Positions 26,548 through 36,109 of a stretch of 64,000 nt of DNA are shown piece by piece. This stretch comes from Peribacillus simplex. GTDB lineage: Bacteria; Bacillota; Bacilli; Bacillales; DSM-1321. The position numbers and the translations under genes were made by a program. How positions within the stretch are numbered: position 1 is the stretch's first letter; every line of letters begins with the position of its first letter. The stretch is from assembly GCF_030123325.1 (NCBI RefSeq), contig NZ_CP126106.1, forward strand, positions 3,314,001 to 3,378,000, read 5' to 3'. The notes beneath the pieces are model-generated. The model did not search any database, was not told the origin of the DNA, and was given only the letters and a program-made list of their open reading frames with translations.

Positions 26548-26733
26548 ACATTAAAATTAAATCATATTTTCATTAGAAAATCAAAGAAGTATATTTCTTT
26601 ATTTTTTTCATAAACTCTTTAATTAGTGCGTAAATAATAGTTAATTTCGATGTACACGATACTGGTGACAAAGACAATAGATGATGAAATGATTTAAAAT
26701 ATTGGAATGTAAATAAAATTATTCATTTTTCTA

Positions 26734-26787
26734 GAGAGAAGGTGCGCATTTTATCACTGTAAGATGATTATTGGCACTTCTTCTCTC
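26734..26787. other. Inverted repeat between znuB and zur
   Basis: GAGAGAAGGTGC (26734-26745) pairs imperfectly with GCACTTCTTCTCTC (26774-26787). There is no T-run. It may be a 3'-end hairpin of the znuCB transcript. 26548-26837 holds no gene. Confidence 0.45.
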
Positions 26788-26837
26788 AGAAAGATTTACG
26801 GTTTCCCTTAGTTAACAAAAAAACTTTTTAGTACATA

Positions 26838-27659
26838 TCAATGACCTTTTCTTTTTAAAAAGTAAAGCTTTTGAAAAGCAAATCCCAGTAATAAGATGAC
26901 AACAAGTAGCAACGTAATAGTTGCTCCTGGAGGAGTTCCTAAATAATAGGAAGTACTTAAACCGGTGATGATGCCGAAAAAAGCAGTAATTATCGCGGTA
27001 ATAATTACCCATTTGAAACCTTTTGCTATCCTTATTGAAAAGGCGGCTGGTAAGACAAGCAGGGCTGATACTAACAGTACACCAATTGTAGGGATAATGA
27101 CCGCTATTACTAGTCCAGTTAAAATACTGAATGAGAGTGACAGAATACGTGTATTAATCCCACTAGCAAATGCAGTATCTTCATCAAATGTTAACAAAAA
27201 TAGCGGTCTTTTTAATATCCAAAAATACAGGAGAACTATTAAGGTTATAATCAGCATGATATATACTTGCCGATTACTAATAGTTACAATGGAACCAAAT
27301 AAATATTGTTCCACATTAGTTGTCATGCCACCAGCACTAATACTCATTAAAAAGAGGGCAAGAGATAAACCAGCAGCCATTAATATGGCAATGGAAACCT
27401 CAGAATAAGAATGGTAAGCTCTGCGCATATACTCTACTGCAACGGCACCAATGATAACAACAAGAAAGCTTGAAAGCGTTAAATCAGTATGAATGAAATA
27501 ACCGACAGCTACTCCAGCTAGGGAAATGTGTGAGAGGGTATCAGCCATTAACGCTTGTCTCCTTAATACGAGAAAGACTCCCAATATTGGAGCAATGATG
27601 GCAATTAATCCTCCTGCCCAAAATGCCCTTCGCATGAATTCAAGGTCAAACATTTCCAT
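26838..27659 (-). CDS. znuB: Zinc ABC transporter permease ZnuB
   Basis: 273 residues, ABC-3 family permease with eight or nine membrane helices (RRAFWAGGLIAIIAPILGVF, then TLSHISLAGVAVGY, the loop contacting the ATPase). It moves Zn2+ delivered by ZnuA across the membrane. Its start overlaps the end of znuC by 55 bases, implying translational coupling. The C-terminus ends with LQ..LKRKGH. In B. subtilis the orthologous adcB/ycdA is Zur-controlled. Confidence 0.9.
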   Translation of the reverse strand: MEMFDLEFMRRAFWAGGLIAIIAPILGVFLVLRRQALMADTLSHISLAGVAVGYFIHTDLTLSSFLVVIIGAVAVEYMRRAYHSYSEVSIAILMAAGLSLALFLMSISAGGMTTNVEQYLFGSIVTISNRQVYIMLIITLIVLLYFWILKRPLFLLTFDEDTAFASGINTRILSLSFSILTGLVIAVIIPTIGVLLVSALLVLPAAFSIRIAKGFKWVIITAIITAFFGIITGLSTSYYLGTPPGATITLLLVVILLLGFAFQKLYFLKRKGH

Positions 27660-28312
27660 GTATCTCGTTCTCCCTTCTCAAGATGAATGATTTTATCAAG
27701 AAAAGGTTTTACATCTTCTTGATCATGGGTTACCATCAAGACCGTACAGTTGTGCTCCTTAACTCGATGTTTCATAAATTCATAAAAATTTTTTCTACTT
27801 TCAAAATCCATCCCGGTTGTTGGTTCATCAAGTACAAGAAAGTCTGGTTCAGCTGCTAAAGCACGTGCTATACAGATTTTTTGTTTTTGACCACCAGATA
27901 ATGCCCCGATTTTATGGTTCCTAAATTCCCACATCCCAACCATTTCCAAAGCATTTTGAACAACCTTCTCGTCAAGAGCAGTCAATCTAGCAAACCATTT
28001 TCCTTTACGAAATCTCCCGGAACGGACCAACTCTATAACAGTACTTGGAAAACCAACATTAAATGAAGCTATTTGTTGAGGTACATATCCAATTTTTAAC
28101 GGTAGTCCTTTTTCATTACTTTTACTTATTTTTATCTCTCCGCGCCAAGGCTTTAATAAGCCTAGCAACAATCGCAACAGAGTTGATTTAGAGGCACCGT
28201 TAGGTCCTGTAACCCCAATGAATTCACTACTATTTATTTGAAAGGAAATATCGTCTAGTGCTGGAGTATGGCCATATCCAAATTTAATTGCTTTTACTTC
28301 TACAAGTTTCAA
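27605..28312 (-). CDS. znuC: Zinc ABC transporter ATPase ZnuC
   Basis: 235 residues. Walker A reads GPNGASKST, where Ser replaces the last Gly of GxGKS, a variant also known in AdcC-type zinc ATPases. Signature LSGGQKQK, Walker B FLVLDEPTTG and the switch His in MVTHDQED are intact. It powers ZnuAB in zinc uptake. It follows znuA after a hairpin, and the C-terminus overlaps znuB. Assignment to zinc rather than manganese rests on the neighbouring His-rich ZnuA and the Zur boxes. Confidence 0.9.
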   Translation of the reverse strand: MKLVEVKAIKFGYGHTPALDDISFQINSSEFIGVTGPNGASKSTLLRLLLGLLKPWRGEIKISKSNEKGLPLKIGYVPQQIASFNVGFPSTVIELVRSGRFRKGKWFARLTALDEKVVQNALEMVGMWEFRNHKIGALSGGQKQKICIARALAAEPDFLVLDEPTTGMDFESRKNFYEFMKHRVKEHNCTVLMVTHDQEDVKPFLDKIIHLEKGERDTWKCLTLNSCEGHFGQED

Positions 28313-28351
28313 TCATGTCACTCCTTTCCAGTTTTACAAAAAAATAAAAAA

Positions 28352-28373
28352 CGTGACTATGTCATGTATCACG
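28352..28373 (-). terminator. Attenuating hairpin between znuA and znuC
   Basis: On the minus strand CGTGA pairs with TCACG (28369-28373 with 28352-28356), followed by TTTTTTATTTTTTTG. A leaky terminator here would give more ZnuA than ZnuCB, as usual for binding-protein operons. Confidence 0.65.
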
Positions 28374-28388
28374 CTTTTATTTCATTAA

Positions 28389-29348
28389 CTATTTACTTAA
28401 TGCACCCTTTAGTTTATCTAAATTATCTTGCATTACTTGAATATAATCAGCGCCTTTTTTTTGATTTTCTTCACTTAACCCTTCCAAGGTATTAAGTACT
28501 TGAGTTTCCGCCCCTATTTCATCTGCTAGAGTTTTTGCTACTTTTGGGGATGCTACTTCTTCAAAGAAAATAGTTTTTATATTATGGTCTAATGCAAAAT
28601 TCTTCAATTCTGCAAGCTTAGCAGGACTTGGTTCGTTTTCAGTAGACAAGCCGGCAATTGCTACTTGTTTAAGACCATATTCATTTGCTAAGTATCCAAA
28701 AGCTGCATGTTGAGTAATAATTTCTTTACTTGAAACATCTGCAAGTGTAGATCTAAATTCTTTATCTAGGTCCTTTAGTTCTTCTATATAAGCCACACTA
28801 TTTTTTTCATACTCTTCCTTATGATTTGGATCAACCTTTATTAATGCATCCTTAATATTCTCAACTTCTTTTTGTGCAAGTGCAGGGCTTAACCAAACGT
28901 GTGGATCCTTTTCATGACTATGTGCTTGCTCTTCTTCCTCTGCATGTTCATGCTCTTCACCTTCCATTAGAGTGATTCCTTCGCTCGCTTTAACAAAAGT
29001 AGACTTTTTAGAATCTAAACTCTCTTCGATATCAGGCACCCATGTCTCCATATACTCACTGTCATAGACGAATAAGTCTGCATTTTGTATATTACCTACA
29101 TCCTTTGGTGAAGGTTCCCAATCATGAGGCTCTATGGAAGAAGGAATTAATAATTCTACCTCAGCGAGATCGCCAACAACATTTTTTGTAAACTCGTACA
29201 TTGGATAAAAAGTAGTGACTATTTGAATCTTATCAGTATCCTTCTTTATTTGATTTTCCGCCCTCTCATTACCATCCCCTTGTTGACATCCGACAAGCAT
29301 AAGTGGGATTGCAAATACAGGAGCTAACATTCTGTTAAACTTTTTCAT
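28389..29348 (-). CDS. znuA: Zinc-binding lipoprotein ZnuA/AdcA
   Basis: About 319 residues from ATG 29348, with GGAGG in front; an upstream frame start at 29387 has no site. Signal peptide with lipobox LVGC at about residues 17-20, so it is anchored outside the membrane. Cluster A-I fold with zinc-binding His in SSIEPHDWEPS, the His/Glu-rich loop EGEEHEHAEEEEQAHSHEKD, DPHVWLSP, and ITQHAAFGYLA. The loop is typical for zinc over manganese. It lacks the ZinT-like C-terminal domain of long AdcA. Two Zur boxes precede it. Confidence 0.92.
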   Translation of the reverse strand: MKKFNRMLAPVFAIPLMLVGCQQGDGNERAENQIKKDTDKIQIVTTFYPMYEFTKNVVGDLAEVELLIPSSIEPHDWEPSPKDVGNIQNADLFVYDSEYMETWVPDIEESLDSKKSTFVKASEGITLMEGEEHEHAEEEEQAHSHEKDPHVWLSPALAQKEVENIKDALIKVDPNHKEEYEKNSVAYIEELKDLDKEFRSTLADVSSKEIITQHAAFGYLANEYGLKQVAIAGLSTENEPSPAKLAELKNFALDHNIKTIFFEEVASPKVAKTLADEIGAETQVLNTLEGLSEENQKKGADYIQVMQDNLDKLKGALSK

Positions 29349-29394
29349 GAAATTACCCTCCGATATATATTCACTCTTTTTTAGCATTCGTAGT

Positions 29395-29415
29395 ATATCG
29401 TAATTATTACGATTT
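29395..29415. promoter_or_regulatory. Zur box, proximal, upstream of znuA
   Basis: TCGTAATTATTACGA, an exact match to the 15-base Zur consensus, 47 bases before the znuA start. Confidence 0.92.
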
Positions 29416-29417
29416 GT

Positions 29418-29438
29418 AAATTGGAATAATTACGATTT
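29418..29438. promoter_or_regulatory. Zur box, distal, upstream of znuA
   Basis: TTGGAATAATTACGA, with one perfect half site and one degraded half. It is two bases from the proximal box, a tandem arrangement that could allow cooperative repression. 29439-29661 holds no gene. Confidence 0.75.
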
Positions 29439-29661
29439 GGATATACATTCCGCCAGTACTGGTAATTTAATTCTTTTACTATCTTTTTAATTATGCCAAC
29501 TTACAATCTTTCTTAATTTATACGTATCTCATACATTATTAATTAGCCATTAAAAAGAAAAGGTATACTATAAAAAGATTATCCTCTATAAGATTAAAAT
29601 ATTAAATTTAACAAACCCTTCCAAAAGACATATATAATACTTTTGAAAGACTCCTTTATAT

Positions 29662-30840
29662 TTATCCAACAAATATTTTTCTTCGATCATATGCAAAAAT
29701 GGTCATCATCACACCTAAGATAGCACAAATCATATACATAAATGAGTATGAGGATAAATCAGCTATCGGCCCCATAATGACACCACCTAGCGAAACACCT
29801 AAATCAGCCATAGCAATAAATAAACCAAGTAACACATTTCGATTTACCTTAGGCAATACAAAGGTTAAATACGTTGTTAACGTTGGATAGATAATTGCCT
29901 GAGCTATCCCCATTAAAATCGCACCTGCATAGAAAAAGAAAGCCCCACCCGTTATAGATACGCTTACACATTGCGCCGCTATTGCTAAAAGAAGCATAGC
30001 CCCCATGATAAAAGATGAATGCCACTTACCGTCTGAAGGAATTCTTTTCCTTAAAGTAAAACGAGCAAAGACAACGGTACCAGCCTGAAGCATGAGATAA
30101 ATTCCAGCATTGCCGTTTTTTAATTGCATAGCGTACAGTGGTATGAAGGTTGTAATCGCTCCAAATACAATGGAGGTAACTAACATCAATACGCTGCATT
30201 TAAACAGAAACGGATTTTTTACCAACTGACTAAATGCCTTAAACATACTTACTCCTTGCTCATTTTTAACTGAAGCAGGTTGATCCTTTCCTTTTTCCAT
30301 TTTGGCACTGTAGCCAAACACCCCTGTAGTGATGGCAATTGCTATCATCACTACTGTAAAATAATCCATACCTCCTTGCCAAATTCCTAATGCCAGTATA
30401 GGTCCAATAATACCTGGTATATAAGAGAATAAAGAATAAAGTGAGATGCCCTGAGAGCGATCCTTCTCTGGTAGTGCATCAATAATGCCTATCTGCAATG
30501 CCATAGAAAAAAAAGCTGTCGACACTCCTTGTAACATACGGGCAACTAGATAGCCGCCTAACCCAGTAATCGTATATAATATTAAAGCAAAACCATTGAC
30601 TATAAGTATAATGCGCAACACTTTTATCGGTCCATGCTTTTGAATGATTTGACCTGCCCACGGACGAAAGAACATGGTTGTAAATAAATACGCCCCTATA
30701 ATCAAGCCGATAGTAGTATTGCTGGCTCCTAATGATTCCCCTTGTAAGGGGATAATAACATTTAGAATGGCATTGGCACTAAAATAAAGAAGAACCAACA
30801 GATATAAACGCAGAAACGGCCAAGACATAGCTCCACTCAC
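29662..30840 (-). CDS. cntE: MFS exporter, CntE-like (metallophore efflux)
   Basis: 392 residues with 12 expected membrane helices; MFS signatures are FFRPWAGQIIQKHG after helix 2 and a second-half RFTLRKRI. The start is GTG 30840 with AGGAGGAG before it. It is the last gene of the cntBCDF unit, 30 bases after the ATPase, the same neighbourhood as staphylopine exporter CntE in S. aureus. Its inferred role is secretion of the opine metallophore made by CntKLM. General drug efflux would be the alternative, but the context argues against it. Confidence 0.8.
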   Translation of the reverse strand: MSGAMSWPFLRLYLLVLLYFSANAILNVIIPLQGESLGASNTTIGLIIGAYLFTTMFFRPWAGQIIQKHGPIKVLRIILIVNGFALILYTITGLGGYLVARMLQGVSTAFFSMALQIGIIDALPEKDRSQGISLYSLFSYIPGIIGPILALGIWQGGMDYFTVVMIAIAITTGVFGYSAKMEKGKDQPASVKNEQGVSMFKAFSQLVKNPFLFKCSVLMLVTSIVFGAITTFIPLYAMQLKNGNAGIYLMLQAGTVVFARFTLRKRIPSDGKWHSSFIMGAMLLLAIAAQCVSVSITGGAFFFYAGAILMGIAQAIIYPTLTTYLTFVLPKVNRNVLLGLFIAMADLGVSLGGVIMGPIADLSSYSFMYMICAILGVMMTIFAYDRRKIFVG

Positions 30841-30870
30841 AATTTTTTCTCCTCCTAGTTCGAAAATAAT

Positions 30871-31617
30871 CTAAAAAGTTATTAATTTGTCCAATAATTT
30901 TCTAGCATATTCTGACTGAACGTTTTTTAATTGTTCGATTTTAATTACTTCTTCAATTTGACCATTTCTAAAAATAATGACCCTGTCGCAAATATAGGCG
31001 GCGGCCTGAATATCATGAGTAATAAATACATAGCTCATATTGTAGAGGTATTTTAATTCCTTAAGTAATTCAAGCACTTGTATTTGAACTGATACATCTA
31101 AAGAACTGATTGCTTCATCTAATAAAATACATTTTGGTTCTGTGGAAATGGCCCTTGCAATACATACCCTTTGAACCTCTCCCCCTGATAATTCATGAGG
31201 ATATCTTTTTCTGTAGGACGGATTTAACCCAACTTGATTCAATAGATTATCAACCCTGTTTTGAATTTCTATTTTGAGCTTGCTCTTAATTTTTAATGGC
31301 TCCATAATGGCTTCCTCAACTGTAAAAAATGGGTTAATGGAAGATTTATAGTCTTGAAAAACAGCGCTAATGTTACCCGATCTCACTCTTCTATCCCCTA
31401 CATTTTCACCCTGAAATAAAACGGTTCCCCGATCTGGCTTTTCAACTCCTATTAGTAAACGACCTAATGTGGATTTTCCGCTCCCACTTTCTCCGATAAT
31501 ACCGAGACATTCGCCAGTTCCACATTCAAAACTAATATTGTTCAAAATCTTTTGTCTTTTGTTTGAAATGAGTCCACCACTTTTATAAGACTTCTCCACA
31601 CTATCAACCTTTAGCAA
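30871..31617 (-). CDS. cntF: Metallophore ABC importer ATPase, CntF-like
   Basis: 248 residues, OppF/DppF-type. Walker A GESGSGKST, LSGGEVQR signature, Walker B CILLDEAISSLD, switch FITHDIQAA. It forms the ATPase pair with the neighbouring CntD-like protein. The gene ends 30 bases before cntE and starts 2 bases after cntD. It is shorter than typical OppF because the C-terminal oligopeptide domain is reduced, as in nickel/opine importers. Confidence 0.87.
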   Translation of the reverse strand: MLKVDSVEKSYKSGGLISNKRQKILNNISFECGTGECLGIIGESGSGKSTLGRLLIGVEKPDRGTVLFQGENVGDRRVRSGNISAVFQDYKSSINPFFTVEEAIMEPLKIKSKLKIEIQNRVDNLLNQVGLNPSYRKRYPHELSGGEVQRVCIARAISTEPKCILLDEAISSLDVSVQIQVLELLKELKYLYNMSYVFITHDIQAAAYICDRVIIFRNGQIEEVIKIEQLKNVQSEYARKLLDKLITF

Positions 31618-31619
31618 TT

Positions 31620-32426
31620 TTAAGCTCTCCCCATTATTTTCTTAAAATGATTACTCAACGCTAGTCTAGTAGATACTAAATATTTGGTATAGTCATGTTC
31701 CGGTTCTGAAAATATAGTTTTCGATTTTTCTCTTTCAATAATTTCTCCATCCTTCATGACCATAACTTCATCAGCAATTGCTCTAACAACTCCCAAGTCA
31801 TGAGAAACAAAGATCATAGAGCAGCCCATTCTTTCCCGTATTTTTATAAATTGCTCAACGACTTCAAATTGTGAAATAGTATCTAAAGCTGTTGTTGGTT
31901 CATCAGCAATAATAATGTCTGGTTCTAATACTAATGCTAACGCAATCATTATTCGCTGCAACATTCCACCCGATAGCTGGTGTGGATATTTATTCATAAT
32001 CTCTATCGGATTTTTCAGCATGACACTTTCCATAGCATCTTTCACTTTTTCTTCGATTTCTTTATTACTCCAACCGAAATGTTCAACAAGCGTTTCCTTT
32101 AAATGAACCCCAATTACACAGGATGGGTCAAATGCACTCATCCCATTTTGTAGAATCATGCAAAGTTTTCTTCCCCTTCTCTTTCTCATCTCCTTTTCTG
32201 AAAGTTCGTTTAAGTTCTCGCCTTTAAATAAAATGTCTCCTGATTGGTGAAGCCAGGATTTATTTAATCGCATTATAGACCTACAAGTCAGAGACTTACC
32301 GCTTCCGCTTTCTCCTACAATTGCCAGACAGCTTCCTTGCTTTAAATGGAATGAACTATTATAGATAATCACTTTACCGGAGCTACTATCCCATATTCTC
32401 AGATTTCTAACTTCTAATATATTCAT
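31620..32426 (-). CDS. cntD: Metallophore ABC importer ATPase, CntD-like
   Basis: 268 residues, OppD/DppD-type. Walker A GESGSGKSL, signature LSGGMLQRI, Walker B IIIADEPTTALD, switch VSHDLGVVRA. Four-base overlap with the permease gene upstream (ATGA arrangement), so the two are translationally coupled. It works with the CntF-like ATPase to energise import of the metal-opine complex. Confidence 0.87.
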   Translation of the reverse strand: MNILEVRNLRIWDSSSGKVIIYNSSFHLKQGSCLAIVGESGSGKSLTCRSIMRLNKSWLHQSGDILFKGENLNELSEKEMRKRRGRKLCMILQNGMSAFDPSCVIGVHLKETLVEHFGWSNKEIEEKVKDAMESVMLKNPIEIMNKYPHQLSGGMLQRIMIALALVLEPDIIIADEPTTALDTISQFEVVEQFIKIRERMGCSMIFVSHDLGVVRAIADEVMVMKDGEIIEREKSKTIFSEPEHDYTKYLVSTRLALSNHFKKIMGRA

Positions 32427-33322
32427 AGATTATTTTGCCACCTCTTTTGAAGCTTAATTTTAGAGATTGTTAACTCTTCTTGAAGCTTATTTTTTGAGGT
32501 AATTAATTTAGGGTCTATGGCAACTTGAAGTGCATCAGAGAAAAAGTTAAATGCAGATACTACCATAATAATAGCTAGTCCAGGAGCTAACATTAATTCT
32601 GGTCTTGTAAACATTACTTCCCTTGCCTCATTTAACATCATTCCCCATTCAGCATTTGGGGCTTGAATTCCTAACCCTAGGAATGAGAAGCCTGATACTT
32701 GCAAAATCATCGAACCAATTGAGCTGCTCGAAATCACTGCGATATCAGAAAATGTAACAGGAACAATGTGCTTATAAATAATTTTCACGTCACTAATACC
32801 TGATGCTTTGGCAAATTTCACATATTCTTTTTCAGCAAACTGCATAACAGACGTTCTGATTATTCGAGCAAACCATGCCCATTTAATCAAGGTAAACGCA
32901 ATCAATATATTTTCAAGCCCCACACCTAAAATACCAACAACAGCTAATGCCATTACGTATCCTGGAAAAGATAGCATCGTGTCACAAATTCTCATTACAG
33001 TGGCATCTACTTTTCCTCTAAAGTAGCCTGCTAGAAATCCTAAAACCGCTCCAATCAAGACAGATATGAATAATGCAACTAAAACCCATAAAACACTGGG
33101 ACGAATGCCATAAATGATTCTGGATAAAATACATCGTCCTAAGTGATCATTACCTAATAGGTAATCCCATGATGAAGAAGCATAACGAAGGCTCATATTT
33201 ACTTCTTCAGGGTCATGTGGAGCAAATATAGGGGCGAAAATGCCAACAACGATTGTTACAACGATAACTATGAGAGAAATTGTGCCTAACCTATCTTTTA
33301 TTAAATTTTCAAATAGTCTCAT
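32423..33322 (-). CDS. cntC: Metallophore ABC importer permease, CntC-like
   Basis: 299 residues, DppC/OppC-type permease with five or six membrane helices; the ASSSWDYLLGNDHLGRCILSR-like segment after helix 1 and the EAA loop EYVKFAKASGISDVKIIYKH are diagnostic. Its stop overlaps the start of cntD, and its start abuts the cntB stop. Function in the membrane as half of the translocation path. Confidence 0.87.
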   Translation of the reverse strand: MRLFENLIKDRLGTISLIVIVVTIVVGIFAPIFAPHDPEEVNMSLRYASSSWDYLLGNDHLGRCILSRIIYGIRPSVLWVLVALFISVLIGAVLGFLAGYFRGKVDATVMRICDTMLSFPGYVMALAVVGILGVGLENILIAFTLIKWAWFARIIRTSVMQFAEKEYVKFAKASGISDVKIIYKHIVPVTFSDIAVISSSSIGSMILQVSGFSFLGLGIQAPNAEWGMMLNEAREVMFTRPELMLAPGLAIIMVVSAFNFFSDALQVAIDPKLITSKNKLQEELTISKIKLQKRWQNNL

Positions 33323-34255
33323 TTATATATCATTCCTTAATTTAGGATTCATCACAGCGTTTATAATGTCGGAAATGGTATTAAATAATACAAAGGCCAC
33401 TGCTAAAATAAGTACATACGCTTGTATAATCGGGAAATCCCGGCCTAGAATTGCTCGAACACTTAAACTTCCTAATCCTGGCCAAGCAAATACATTTTCT
33501 ATAACGACTGTACTTCCCAATATAATAGGTATAGACATACAAAATATCGAAATGGCCACTTGCAATGAATTTCTTAAGATGTGCATGGTGACTTTCCTCT
33601 CTGTTAAGCCACATGCCCTTCCATACAGTACATAGTCTTCATTTAAATTACTCAACATCGAACTTCTAACGACCCTAAAATAAATGCCTGCATAGCTTAT
33701 CGCAATGACAATAACCGGTAGAATATAACTTTTATACGACTCCATTCCGCTTGTTGGCAATAAATCCACTTTTACGGAAAAATACCAAATCAGAAGAGTC
33801 GCCATCCAGTATGACGGCATTGCCGTTAGGAAAAATGAAAATCCCCTTACTGACTTATCCATAATTTTCCCCTCTTTCATCGCACAGATCACACCTAAAA
33901 GTATCGATAGAACAATAATGACAACAGATGAAACCAACGTTAGTTTTAACGTATTTAGAAAAGCAGGTCCAATTAACGACCAAACCGGTTTTCCTGTCAC
34001 GTAGGAAACCCCAAAGTCCAACTGTAAGCAAGCAATAACCCAATCGAAGTATTGTATAATAAATAGTTTATCCATCCCCAACTCATCTTTCGTTTGAGCA
34101 ATTAATTCATCTGTTATTGTTGGAACACCTTGCGCTTGCAATACCACTTCAACTGGATCTAAGGGAGAAAGATTAATTAAAATAAACGTTAAAAATGAAA
34201 TGACCAAAAGTAAAGGGATTGATATGAATAGTCTCTTAATGATGTAACTTCCCAT
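33323..34255 (-). CDS. cntB: Metallophore ABC importer permease, CntB-like
   Basis: About 310 residues from ATG 34255, which has AAAGGAG in front; the in-frame start at 34291 does not. DppB/OppB-type with an N-terminal helix (YIIKRLFISIPLLLVISFL), the NLSPLDPVE segment, and EAA loop NEDYVLYGRACGLTERKV. It follows cntA after a strong hairpin. It pairs with CntC. Confidence 0.87.
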   Translation of the reverse strand: MGSYIIKRLFISIPLLLVISFLTFILINLSPLDPVEVVLQAQGVPTITDELIAQTKDELGMDKLFIIQYFDWVIACLQLDFGVSYVTGKPVWSLIGPAFLNTLKLTLVSSVVIIVLSILLGVICAMKEGKIMDKSVRGFSFFLTAMPSYWMATLLIWYFSVKVDLLPTSGMESYKSYILPVIVIAISYAGIYFRVVRSSMLSNLNEDYVLYGRACGLTERKVTMHILRNSLQVAISIFCMSIPIILGSTVVIENVFAWPGLGSLSVRAILGRDFPIIQAYVLILAVAFVLFNTISDIINAVMNPKLRNDI

Positions 34256-34333
34256 AGAAAATCTCCTTTTAATAGAAATTTTAAAAACCACACTTCTTCT
34301 GCAATATAATACTTAAAAGGTTACTCTTCACAT

Positions 34334-34365
34334 AAATAAAAAGGGGAATCTTCCCCTTTTTATTT
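34334..34365 (-). terminator. Attenuating hairpin between cntA and cntB
   Basis: Perfect 15-bp inverted repeat (34334-34348 with 34351-34365) centred on AAAGGGGAA/TTCCCCTTT, T-rich on the minus strand. As at znuA, it should lower expression of the membrane components relative to the binding protein. Confidence 0.8.
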
Positions 34366-34371
34366 ATATTT

Positions 34372-35994
34372 CTATTCAAAGTTCATCAGTTCAAATGGTA
34401 ACTCAAATTGCGTTTGCTTAAATGATATGCCTTTTAATTTTTTTGGGGCAACTACAGTGACACTGCCATTTGAAATGGGAATAAAGACTGCTTCATCATG
34501 TACAATCGTCAAAATATCCGCATATAACGATTTTCGTGTTTTCTCATCAGTTGACACCATTACTTCATCAATCTTCTTGTAGAGTTCATCTGAGTTTGCA
34601 ATACCGCTTGTAGTATGTAAATAAGATGCCTCAGAAGTAAAAGCAGAGATTGTACTTTGTGGATCATACGCAAGTCCCCATGTTTGATTGAATAATAGAT
34701 CATAGTCACCCGTCGTTCTTCTATTAGCAATTGAAGTTGACTCTTCACCGATAATTTCTAGCTGAATACCGATCTCTTTTACTGAAGCTTGGATAAACTC
34801 AGCCTGGGTTTTTTGGGAGGAAGAATTGCTATCATAATAAAGTTTCATTGCCAATTTTTTGCCGTCTTTTGTTCTAACATCAGACCCATCTTTTGCTGCC
34901 CATCCTGATTCTTCTAAAATCTCTTTCGCTTCTTCTAAATCATAGCCTCTTTTCTTCAAATCAACATCTGCATAATTGACGTTAGGTGAGAATAGTGTAT
35001 TGGCTACTGTTTCCGTACCATTTAAAATATCCTTACTAATGGTTTCTCTATCAATCGAGTGCCAAATGGCTTCACGAACAGCTGTTTCACTTACTGGATT
35101 ATCAGATTTACTGCTATTTGCTACAATCATTTTCGTATTCATTGGTTCACTTCTAACCAACTGATAATCACCTGAATCAACTAATTGATTCATTGCTTCT
35201 ACATCAAGACTGTCTGCACCGCGGTCATCAGTAAAAACAAAGTTTACTTCTCCTTTTTGTAAAGCTAAAAATGTCGTTTCCCCTGCTGGAAGAACTTTAG
35301 AAGTAATCTTCTTAATTTCAGGTGAGTCACCCCAGTAGTTTTCATTCGCTTTAAAAGTGGCGTACTCATCAGTTTTATGTTTAGTGAGAATATATGGTCC
35401 TGTACCATTAAATCCATTTACGCCATCTTTAGTTCCCCCGTTTTTAAAATCTTTGGGTGATAAAAATACGTAAGGTCTGGTCATAGACAATTCAACCAAA
35501 GTTGGGTAGTATGCTTCTGATAGCACAAGTTCAACTGTATAAGCATCTACTATATTTACACTTTCTATTTTTGTAGATAATTTAATCCAAGCATGCTTTT
35601 CTGCGTTGTTTTGCACAGCTTCAATATTTTTCTTTACTGCCTCTGCGTTAAATGGTTCTCCATCATGGAATTTCACATCTTTTCTTAAATGAAAAGTGTA
35701 TACTTTTCCATCTTCTGAAATTTTCCAGGATTCAGCAAGCAAAGGTTTAATCCCATCTTCTGTATTTTCAACCAATGATTCATAGACCATCCCTTGAGCT
35801 GGCATTGAACCTGTATACAGATGCGGGTTTATATCATTAATATCTTTGGAGGATGCATAAACTAACTCTTTTGAGCTATTCGTTGAATCAGCACCTTCCT
35901 TTTTCTTACTATTAGATTTTTCTGCAGAGCAGGCAACTAGAATAGAAAAAACCAAAAATATTAGAGATGCTAACTTAAATTTTTTAACTAACAA
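34372..35994 (-). CDS. cntA: Metallophore-binding lipoprotein, CntA-like (SBP family 5)
   Basis: 540 residues. Lipoprotein signal with lipobox LVACS at about residues 19-23, then an oligopeptide/nickel-type binding protein: YTGSMPAQGMVYESLVE, AESWKISEDGKVYTFHLRKD, VKFHDGEPFNAEAV, and GLAYDPQSTISAF. In S. aureus CntA binds staphylopine-metal complexes outside the cell. The gene has its own Zur box between cntM and itself, so it may be transcribed separately from cntKLM. Peptide or nickel-histidine binding would be an alternative without the cntKLM context. Confidence 0.87.
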   Translation of the reverse strand: MLVKKFKLASLIFLVFSILVACSAEKSNSKKKEGADSTNSSKELVYASSKDINDINPHLYTGSMPAQGMVYESLVENTEDGIKPLLAESWKISEDGKVYTFHLRKDVKFHDGEPFNAEAVKKNIEAVQNNAEKHAWIKLSTKIESVNIVDAYTVELVLSEAYYPTLVELSMTRPYVFLSPKDFKNGGTKDGVNGFNGTGPYILTKHKTDEYATFKANENYWGDSPEIKKITSKVLPAGETTFLALQKGEVNFVFTDDRGADSLDVEAMNQLVDSGDYQLVRSEPMNTKMIVANSSKSDNPVSETAVREAIWHSIDRETISKDILNGTETVANTLFSPNVNYADVDLKKRGYDLEEAKEILEESGWAAKDGSDVRTKDGKKLAMKLYYDSNSSSQKTQAEFIQASVKEIGIQLEIIGEESTSIANRRTTGDYDLLFNQTWGLAYDPQSTISAFTSEASYLHTTSGIANSDELYKKIDEVMVSTDEKTRKSLYADILTIVHDEAVFIPISNGSVTVVAPKKLKGISFKQTQFELPFELMNFE

Positions 35995-36070
35995 TATATT
36001 TCACTCCCTTTAGCCTTACTAATTTGAATTAATTCACCTTTTACTCAAAATTGAAAAAATACCCTTTTGT

Positions 36071-36091
36071 AAATCGAAATGATTACTATTT
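36071..36091. promoter_or_regulatory. Zur box upstream of cntA
   Basis: TCGAAATGATTACTA core with AAAT and TTT flanks, between the cntM stop (36110) and the cntA start (35994). Confidence 0.83.
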
Positions 36092-36109
36092 ATATGGTAT
36101 ATTACTCTA

